A program made the translations under genes and the position numbers. The notes under the pieces were generated by a model. It was not told the DNA's origin, ran no database searches, and saw only the letters and a program-made list of their open reading frames with translations. This document shows, piece after piece, positions 14,735 through 19,388 of a DNA stretch of 19,388 nucleotides; the first letter of the stretch is position 1; each line of letters begins with the position of its first letter. The stretch is from the NCBI GenBank assembly GCA_002311385.1, contig DCAE01000143.1, positions 1 to 19,388 on the forward strand, given 5' to 3'. This DNA comes from Dehalococcoidia bacterium UBA1141 (GTDB taxonomy: Bacteria > Chloroflexota > Dehalococcoidia > Lucifugimonadales > UBA3495).

Positions 14735-15280
14735 TTAATCGCTGGTTGCGATCCCCAACTGGGCGATAATCGATTCTATGGCTTCTTTGGCGATGGAACG
14801 CACCGTTTCCGGGTCTACGTACTCGGTCAACTCGGTTTTCGGTAGCACCACCATGGGGGCATCCGGGACACCATTTCCACGCATGGATGCCTTGGCCAGT
14901 GTGGTGAACCGCTCGGTAACCAACACCACCGACGGTAGGCCTTCTTTAATCAGTCTAACGCTGTCGTGGACACTCCACGCTGTGCAAGACCCTCAATTTG
15001 CCAAGCCAACCACTGCCAAGTCGGCCCTTTCGTGAATCTCATCGAAGGTTTCTTGTGGCGCCGCAGATGACAGGGGGATCAGCTTCTCCCATACTTCGGC
15101 CACGCCATACTGCTCTTTGAGCACGATGGCTATCTGCTCTGAGATGATGTTCATGCTGGTCCACCGGTTGTTCATGATGACGACTCTGGCGCCCTGCAAA
15201 TCCCTCATGCGAGGCACGGTGGCTTCCAAGGGCCTCCAGGCTTCGGCTGCAGGGCTTAGCATCGTAATTTTATTATCCAT
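14735..15280 (-). CDS. UGSC-family selenoprotein (in-frame TGA = selenocysteine)
   Basis: Read through TGA at 14995-14993, this is one 181-residue protein; a conventional caller splits it into a 95-residue piece and a fragment. The order is a basic N-terminal part, RVVIMNNRWTSMN (32-44), EQYGVAEVWEKLI, RADLAVVGLAN, then Sec96-Gly-Ser-Cys99-TAWSVHD, and after that a second alpha/beta half (VVLVTERF, then PMVVLPKTEL). The U-x-x-C motif and the following T-x-W-S-x-H-D are the hallmark of the UGSC family, whose other members have Cys (CGSC) at this site. Coding continues in the same frame for 85 residues after TGA with full family similarity. A hairpin fitting a bacterial SECIS follows. Strong AAGGAGGT at 15294-15287 sets the start. 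Enzymatic role unknown; thiol/selenol redox is likely. Second gene of the operon. Confidence 0.93.
14965..14979 (-). promoter_or_regulatory. Candidate bacterial SECIS hairpin
   Basis: On the mRNA sense strand CGTGGA/TCCACG forms a perfect 6-bp stem with GUG as apical loop (or a 5-bp stem with AGUGU). The stem starts 13 bases after the UGA and the loop about 18-19 bases after it. G in the first two loop positions and this distance fit the bSECIS rules for SelB recruitment. Confidence 0.7.
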
Positions 15281-15352
15281 GAGCCAACCTCCTTAGAAAA
15301 TCTATATCAGCTTTATGTGGTCAGTTGCGGCGAACCGGCCGCAAGATTTAGC

Positions 15353-15994
15353 TTAGTGGGAAATCGGAATCCCTTTGGATGCGTCATATTTGGGCCTGAC
15401 CATCTCATATGTGTCAGTTGTGTAGCAGTACATGTTGCCTGCCAACCGGCCGGTGGGCTTAAGTTTAGAATGGTCGATGCGGTGGCCGTTGATAATGTCG
15501 TCCCTAACGTGCATCCGCACGATTTCTCCGATAACCAAGCCATGGCCGTGTTCGGGGTCGCCAATGGTGACTACTTGGACCAACCGGCACTCCATGTTGA
15601 CCGGCGAGTCGGCCACCAAGGGTGGAGCTACTATGTCGGCAGTGGCCTCTGTTAGTCCGGCAATCTCGAACTCATTGACGTCAGCAGGATATTCGGCAGC
15701 CGTCCGGTTCATGGCTTCGGCTATTTCGTCTACAACCACTGCTATCACGAACTCACCGGTGGCTTCGATATTGGCTAGCGTGTCTTTGGTTTTCTCGCCT
15801 TCTTCACCGGTACGGCGCGACGATGAAAAAATGATCGTTGGAGGGTCGTATGCTACGGCATTGAAGAATGAAAATGGCGCGAGGTTGACGATGCCATCAG
15901 CAGATTTGGTGGAAACCAGCGCAATAGGCCGGGGCACCACCACACCGGTGAGCACTCGGCTGAAACCTTCAAAAATTTTTGGGTCAATCTTCAA
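15353..15994 (-). CDS. Flavin reductase-like FMN-binding protein
   Basis: A 213-residue split-barrel FMN-binding protein of the flavin reductase-like family (DIM6/NTAB type). Visible motifs: VLTGVVVPRPIALVSTKSADG (16-36), NLAPFSFFNAVAYDPPTIIF, GEFVIAVVVDEIAEAMN, a central SPVNMECRLVQVVTIGD strand and GRLAGNMYC near the end. Such proteins reduce FMN for partner monooxygenases or act as flavoprotein oxidoreductases themselves. It starts with TTG at 15994, set by AAGGAGGT at 16008-16001, six bases away. First gene of the operon with the UGSC selenoprotein (72 bases downstream), pointing to a shared flavin/selenol redox job. An inverted repeat (TTGCGGC/GCCGCAA, 15325-15344) lies just after the stop. 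Confidence 0.92.
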   Translation of the reverse strand: MKIDPKIFEGFSRVLTGVVVPRPIALVSTKSADGIVNLAPFSFFNAVAYDPPTIIFSSSRRTGEEGEKTKDTLANIEATGEFVIAVVVDEIAEAMNRTAAEYPADVNEFEIAGLTEATADIVAPPLVADSPVNMECRLVQVVTIGDPEHGHGLVIGEIVRMHVRDDIINGHRIDHSKLKPTGRLAGNMYCYTTDTYEMVRPKYDASKGIPISH

Positions 15995-16024
15995 CGCTTT
16001 ACCTCCTTTATTAGGGCAACACGG

Positions 16025-16033
16025 ATTATATCA
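16025..16033 (-). promoter_or_regulatory. Extended -10 promoter of the UGSC operon
   Basis: TGATATAAT on the minus strand, a perfect extended -10 with no good -35. Transcription would start near 16018, about 24 bases before the TTG start of the flavin-reductase gene, just enough for the ribosome site. The other part of this intergenic region (16040-16250) shows no gene. Confidence 0.65.
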
Positions 16034-16267
16034 AATTAGGTTGGCCAAGCTACCCTGGCCCAGGTACTAACGTTTGGCTGGCGGCGTGGTGGAGGTCAGC
16101 GGCACGATTTTGACAATCAAATGCCCCGCTGCTAAGGTTGAATCGGTTCTCACCCAGGCGATAATCCGGTCGGTGCCATGTCGATTGGCTGAGACGCTAA
16201 CCCGGTTTGCACCAACGCCAACTTCTCTAATCACCCATTGTAGATTATTTACAGGAGAGCCTGTGCC

Positions 16268-16774
16268 ATGAATTGGGCCGAAACCATCGTCGAATCGTTG
16301 AAAAAATCCAACACTTCCCTGATTGCCTACGTACCGGACATATCCATCGATCAAGTGACCAGCCTGATTGAAGCCGACTCGTATTTCCACCTTGTTTCGG
16401 CATCTCGTGAAGAGGAAGCCATCGGCATAGCAGTTGGTTCCTATGCGGTGGGCCGAAACTCTGCTGTGTTCATGCAGTCCAGCGGGTTTGGAAACAGCAT
16501 TAACGCAATCGCTAGTTTATGCATCCCGGCTCGCGTTCCCATACCCATATTCATAAACCTTCGGGGTGGAGTCGGGGAGTTTAATATCGCTCAGGTTGCT
16601 ATGGGCCGGACCACTCGGCCAATCTTGGACCTATTAGGCTTAGTCCACTTCACCCTTGAAGATGAAAATAGGCTGGACACATTGTTGGACGGGGCCCTCA
16701 AGCTCTGCCACGCAAACCGCCAACCTGTGGCCATTTGCCTGACTCAGATGCTACATGGAGGAAAACTTGCGTAG
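16268..16774 (+). CDS. ThDP enzyme, sulfopyruvate decarboxylase-like alpha subunit (PYR domain)
   Basis: 168 residues forming only the pyrimidine-binding domain of a thiamine-diphosphate enzyme, as in ComD and the N-terminal half of phosphonopyruvate decarboxylase. SASREEEAIGIAVGSYAVG (44-62) holds the catalytic glutamate (E49 or E50). MQSSGFGNSINAIASL is the family signature, followed by RGGVGEFNIAQVAMGR and RPILDLLGL. ATG at 16268 has AGGAGAG eight bases upstream. The gene overlaps the beta-subunit gene, so the two are co-translated. Likely decarboxylates a 3-substituted pyruvate (sulfo- or phosphonopyruvate or an analogue). Whether it serves coenzyme M, phosphonate or other metabolism cannot be told; no coenzyme M or phosphonate genes are in this window. 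Confidence 0.88.
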   Translation: MNWAETIVESLKKSNTSLIAYVPDISIDQVTSLIEADSYFHLVSASREEEAIGIAVGSYAVGRNSAVFMQSSGFGNSINAIASLCIPARVPIPIFINLRGGVGEFNIAQVAMGRTTRPILDLLGLVHFTLEDENRLDTLLDGALKLCHANRQPVAICLTQMLHGGKLA

Positions 16775-17321
16775 GTTTGAAGCTACTCAACTGGTTGTCA
16801 AGCAAGTAGGAAACAGCCCTATTGTTAGTAACCTGGGGCCTACCACCGATGAGTTGTGGCACAGCGGTCACCGGGACCGCAATTTTTACACCTATGGGAG
16901 CATGGGCCTTTGCTCGTCCATCGCTCTGGGTATGGCTCTATCAACCAGCGAACGGGTGATTGCTCTGGACGGGGATGGGTCGTTGCTGATGAACCTGGGA
17001 TCCATAGCCACCATAGGCAGGGAGCAACCCAAGAACTTGATTGTCGTAGTCTGGGACAACGAGCAGTGGGGTCAGACCGGCCATCAGCCTAGCCACACCG
17101 CCATGGGCACCGACCTTTCCCAGGTGGCCCAGAGTTGCAGCATCAATCATTCAATGACCGTAGACAACTTGGAAGACCTGACATCGGCCCTCACCACGGC
17201 TATGACCGAAGACGGGCCTTGGTTCATTGTGGCGAAAATAGAAGAAGCGAAGTATATGCCGGTGGCGCCCATTGAGCCAGAGCTCACTGTGTATAGGATG
17301 AGGGAGTCCTTTTCAAGCTAA
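16755..17321 (+). CDS. ThDP enzyme, sulfopyruvate decarboxylase-like beta subunit (PP domain)
   Basis: 188 residues forming the diphosphate-binding domain that completes the ThDP enzyme with the upstream subunit. The ThDP motif runs from GDGSLLMNLGS (GDG at 73-75) to WDNEQWG (DN at 101-102). FYTYGSMGLCSSIALGMAL and a C-terminal DGPWFIVAKIEE strand match the ComE/phosphonopyruvate decarboxylase pattern. The gene overlaps the end of the alpha gene in a different frame, a normal two-subunit arrangement rather than a frameshift. ATG 16755 has no ribosome site, whereas GGAGG at 16757-16761 sits five bases before an in-frame TTG at 16767, so the true start may be that TTG. Confidence 0.88.
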   Translation: MEENLRRFEATQLVVKQVGNSPIVSNLGPTTDELWHSGHRDRNFYTYGSMGLCSSIALGMALSTSERVIALDGDGSLLMNLGSIATIGREQPKNLIVVVWDNEQWGQTGHQPSHTAMGTDLSQVAQSCSINHSMTVDNLEDLTSALTTAMTEDGPWFIVAKIEEAKYMPVAPIEPELTVYRMRESFSS

Positions 17322-17368
17322 TAAATCGGCTAGTTAACCGGAAGAAGGCCCTACTAGAGTTAGATTCA

Positions 17369-17411
17369 AAGAGCCCGGACTTCCTGCTATTAACAGTAGG
17401 TCCGGGCTCTT
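17369..17411 (+). terminator. Intrinsic terminator between convergent genes
   Basis: A 12-bp perfect stem (AAGAGCCCGGAC and its complement) encloses a second small stem (CTGCT/AGTAG) in the loop. Plus-side tail TTGTTTG, minus-side tail TTTGAATCTAA; probably bidirectional. Confidence 0.88.
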
Positions 17412-17436
17412 GTTTGCGTCTAGTGAAACGCGGCGG

Positions 17437-18207
17437 CTAGTTTTTGATGTATTTGTCGAACCAGCCCAAGGTGCGGTCCAGAGCATCCTTTGCCGATGCC
17501 TCGTGGTAGCTCCCTCGGTCGTCGCAATTGAATCCGTGGCCAGCTCCTGCGTACATCTTGAAGTCGTGGGTCACTCCTTCGGAGGTCAACTTGGCGTCAA
17601 TCGTGTCCACGTCTGCCGGCGTTGGATTTTCGTCTTGGTCTCCAAAGTTACCCATGACGGGAATCTTAATCTGGCTGGTCAGGTCTATGGGTGCCGGGCC
17701 CTCGCCAAACGGCACTAGGATACGGCCACCGTAATAGACTGAGGCAGCGCTCAGGCCAGCGCAACTCGTGGCGCCCAGATAGGTGATTCGACCACCAACG
17801 CAGTAGCCGACGATGCCGATTTTCTGCCCACGTGTGCGGGCCCATTTGTTCTGGAGGTAATCTATGACAACATTGATGTCTTCCACCAACTCATTGTCTT
17901 TTAGGTTGCCCATATAGCGCATCACTGCGGGCATTTCATCGTATCCAAGCTTGGGGTTTGGATGGTCCCGGTGGTACAACGCAGGCGCCACCGCAGCATA
18001 TCCAGCCTCGGCGAACCGGTCGCAGACCTTTTCGATGTGGCCAGTGACGCCGAATGCTTCCATTATCACAATGATTGCCGGGAAAGTGGTTCCGGCGGAA
18101 GGCCCGGGATGGCTAACGTAAGTGGCCATGTCCATGCCCTGTTGACCATGTAGATCGTCGAACTCGCGTTCGCCGGCGAAGCGGAGGTTCTCCCAAAATG
18201 ACGGCAT
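17437..18207 (-). CDS. Dienelactone hydrolase family protein
   Basis: Cytoplasmic alpha/beta hydrolase of 256 residues; the family hydrolyses dienelactones from ring-cleavage pathways and related esters. The catalytic set is complete: E50 in VIMEAFGV, nucleophile C136 in GIVGYCVGGR, an acid at D190/D192 in MGNFGDQDENP, and H224 in AGAGHGFNCDDR. The start at 18207 is given by GGGAGG at 18220-18215. The open frame extends back to 18483, but that part is low-complexity, lacks a ribosome site and overlaps the divergent promoter region, so I exclude it. Fits an aromatic or lactone catabolism setting, substrate not proven. Confidence 0.94.
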   Translation of the reverse strand: MPSFWENLRFAGEREFDDLHGQQGMDMATYVSHPGPSAGTTFPAIIVIMEAFGVTGHIEKVCDRFAEAGYAAVAPALYHRDHPNPKLGYDEMPAVMRYMGNLKDNELVEDINVVIDYLQNKWARTRGQKIGIVGYCVGGRITYLGATSCAGLSAASVYYGGRILVPFGEGPAPIDLTSQIKIPVMGNFGDQDENPTPADVDTIDAKLTSEGVTHDFKMYAGAGHGFNCDDRGSYHEASAKDALDRTLGWFDKYIKN

Positions 18208-18527
18208 AGTGATTCCTCCCGATTGCAGAATAATTTTATTGGCATTTAGGACCGATTGAAATTTTAGCGAACCCGCCCAACTCTGCTTATTTCCAGTCGG
18301 GAGCATGCGGATGGGACGCATCATTAGGTTGGCCCAAACCTGATTCAGCCACGATTTTAGCAGAGGGTCAAGCCACGCACAAGCATGAGTTTGTATTTGG
18401 AGATTTAAGCTCGCCCTAGCTGGATGGAATTGGGCTTTGCGGCGGAATATCCAGTCAACCTGCCAGCAGAAATTTGAGTACAATTAGCCTGTTAAGGCAG
18501 GGTGCAGAGCTCAGGAGGGAGCATAAA
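18208..18527. other. Divergent intergenic region, DLH / isomerase-like gene
   Basis: No gene is supported here. A TACAAT at 18479-18484, about 44 bases before the TTG start of the rightward gene, is a possible -10. For the leftward gene a TAAAAT (minus, 18238-18233) is the best -10-like word but lacks a good -35. AGGAGG at 18513-18518 is the rightward gene's ribosome site. Confidence 0.4.
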
Positions 18528-19283
18528 TTGTACGGATGGCGTTCCAGGATAGGCGTAATCGTGTCGCCACCAAATTCGGTGGTGGAAAATGAGTTTTCCC
18601 TTATGGCCCCAGAAGGCGTGTCCATCCATGCCGCCAGACTGCGGCGGCCGGAGGGAGTGGAAGGCCGGCTCAACAGCAACGTGATAATGGACACTAACCA
18701 AGACTTGCCCCTTGCCGCCAAGTCATTGGCCGAACTGAAACTTGGGGTTGCGGTGTTCGCTCATACTTCAGGAAGCATGCTGGGCGGCCCGGCCTACGAC
18801 GCCGAATTGGTGCAAACCATAGGAAAGGCCGCTGGCTGCCCAGCCGTGACCACAGCATCGGCGGTCGTGGAAGCACTGAAATTGTTCCGGGTGGGCAAGT
18901 TGGCGCTGCTAACCCCTTACCCTAAAGAGATGACCTTGAAAGAGTTGGAGTTCTTGGAAGAGGCGGTGCCCGGACTGAAGGTGGTGAGCCACCGTTCCTT
19001 GGGAGTCGGCCGAGGCTCCGACTTGGGAGACATGGAACCCACCGAAGCCTATCGCCAGTCCCGAATCATAGACTGCTCCCAGGCCGACGCCTTATTTCTC
19101 AGCGGCACCAATTGGCGGACCGTCGAAGTGATTCAGTCCATTGAATCTGACCTGGGAATACCGGTGATTACCGCCAATCAGGTTTCCATGTGGGCCGCCC
19201 TGCGGGTCTTGTCGATTGAGCCTTCGTTTGATTTAACCGGTGAAGTATCCGGCGGCTTCGGGAATTTGTTCAACCAGCGATAA
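18528..19283 (+). CDS. Maleate isomerase / arylmalonate decarboxylase-family protein with altered active site
   Basis: 251-residue member of the Asp/Glu racemase superfamily. The family start YGWRSRIGVIV, then PPNSVVENEF (15-24), FAHTSGSMLGG (77-87), PAVTTASAVVEAL, a middle LALLTPYPKE and FLSGTNWRTVEVIQSIE (190-206) align with maleate cis-trans isomerases. Those enzymes use two cysteines, one in each half (CTSGS and SCTN). Here the first is H79 and the second G193, so neither catalytic thiol is present. The start is TTG at 18528, with AGGAGG nine bases before and the conserved YGWR directly after; a longer frame back to 18474 has no ribosome site. It could be a decarboxylase or isomerase with a different mechanism, or a non-catalytic binder. 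Confidence 0.85.
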   Translation: MYGWRSRIGVIVSPPNSVVENEFSLMAPEGVSIHAARLRRPEGVEGRLNSNVIMDTNQDLPLAAKSLAELKLGVAVFAHTSGSMLGGPAYDAELVQTIGKAAGCPAVTTASAVVEALKLFRVGKLALLTPYPKEMTLKELEFLEEAVPGLKVVSHRSLGVGRGSDLGDMEPTEAYRQSRIIDCSQADALFLSGTNWRTVEVIQSIESDLGIPVITANQVSMWAALRVLSIEPSFDLTGEVSGGFGNLFNQR

Positions 19284-19363
19284 CTGCCCACGGCGGAGTG
19301 TTTTGCTTTGGTTTAGCAAGCACTTAGGATATATACAACTTCTGATTGACGGCTAACAGAAAA

Positions 19364-19388
19364 GGCGCCCCCGGGCCCCCCGGGGGCC
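19364..19388. other. GC-only hairpin at the window edge, probable terminator
   Basis: GCCCCCGGG and CCCGGGGGC form a 9-bp stem around a CCC loop, preceded by GAAAA, so read on the minus strand a short U-rich tail follows. The window stops within it, so the outer part cannot be judged. Confidence 0.55.

Noticed and set aside
14993..15280. Stand-alone 95-residue protein ending at TGA, plus a separate ORF at 14735-14929
   Set aside because: The two pieces are one UGSC-family gene in the same frame interrupted by a selenocysteine TGA; the second piece has no ribosome site.
16074..16271. 65-residue plus-strand frame before the ThDP alpha gene
   Set aside because: It has no ribosome site and overlaps the start of the next gene; I could not see a domain.
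16067..16390. Minus-strand 107-residue frame across the start of the ThDP alpha gene
   Set aside because: It overlaps a well-supported gene on the other strand, has no ribosome site and no family resemblance.
16755..16774. Overlap of the two ThDP genes as a possible frameshift in one fused gene
   Set aside because: Separate alpha and beta subunits with overlapping genes are normal for ComD/ComE-type enzymes, and each half is a complete domain.
18208..18483. N-terminal extension of the dienelactone hydrolase frame
   Set aside because: A strong GGGAGG site and the natural fold start support ATG 18207; the extension shows no conserved sequence.
1..19388. CRISPR array, insertion sequence or prophage
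   Set aside because: No regularly spaced repeats, transposase, integrase or phage structural genes were seen; the repeats at 10.3-10.5 kb are irregular and lack spacers of constant length.

Overview
This looks like a window from an uncultured bacterium, most likely Chloroflexota of the SAR202/Dehalococcoidia type. That placement is inferred from gene content: two luciferase-like flavin monooxygenase-family enzymes, a CaiB/BaiF CoA-transferase, a flavin-reductase-like protein, a dienelactone hydrolase, a maleate-isomerase relative and a UGSC-family protein, in moderate-GC DNA with AGGAGG-type ribosome binding sites. No marker gene proves the taxonomy. There are no transposases, phage genes, rRNAs or CRISPR arrays.

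Layout. Positions 192-2797 (minus) hold a type IV pilus/type II secretion assembly operon: a small membrane protein, a PilO-like protein, a PilM-like protein and prepilin peptidase PilD. The small membrane protein and PilM are each broken by a one-base frameshift in a four-base homopolymer. Next come a PPOX-fold protein (+), tRNA-Gln(CUG) (-), an alpha/beta hydrolase (+), a CaiB/BaiF CoA-transferase (-), tRNA-Pro(GGG) (+), a membrane-anchored TlpA-like thioredoxin (+), a DHA2-type MFS exporter (+, with a frameshift at its 5' end) and an MDR quinone oxidoreductase (-). A repeat-filled intergenic region at 10219-10563 follows. Then come two luciferase-like monooxygenases (-) and a small PH-domain membrane protein (+) that appears to be leaderless.

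The most notable part is 13521-15994 (minus): a flavin-reductase-like protein, a UGSC-family selenoprotein and a 369-residue cysteine-rich partner, apparently one operon with an extended -10 promoter and a strong terminator. The UGSC gene contains an in-frame TGA at 14995-14993, giving Asn-Sec-Gly-Ser-Cys-Thr, and a compact hairpin follows at the distance expected of a bacterial SECIS. Simple gene calling would report two short ORFs here. The correct reading is one 181-residue protein with a Sec-Gly-Ser-Cys redox motif.

The right end carries the two subunits of a ThDP-dependent sulfopyruvate/phosphonopyruvate-decarboxylase-like enzyme (+), a dienelactone hydrolase (-) and a maleate isomerase/arylmalonate decarboxylase-family protein (+). 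The last of these lacks the cysteine at both catalytic positions. The window ends inside a GC-only hairpin.

Together the genes suggest oxidative and hydrolytic breakdown of resistant organic acids (monooxygenation, CoA transfer, lactone hydrolysis, 2-oxoacid decarboxylation) with thiol/selenol redox chemistry. Pathway and substrates are inference only. Three one-base frameshifts in otherwise well-kept genes raise the question of assembly indels versus real decay.
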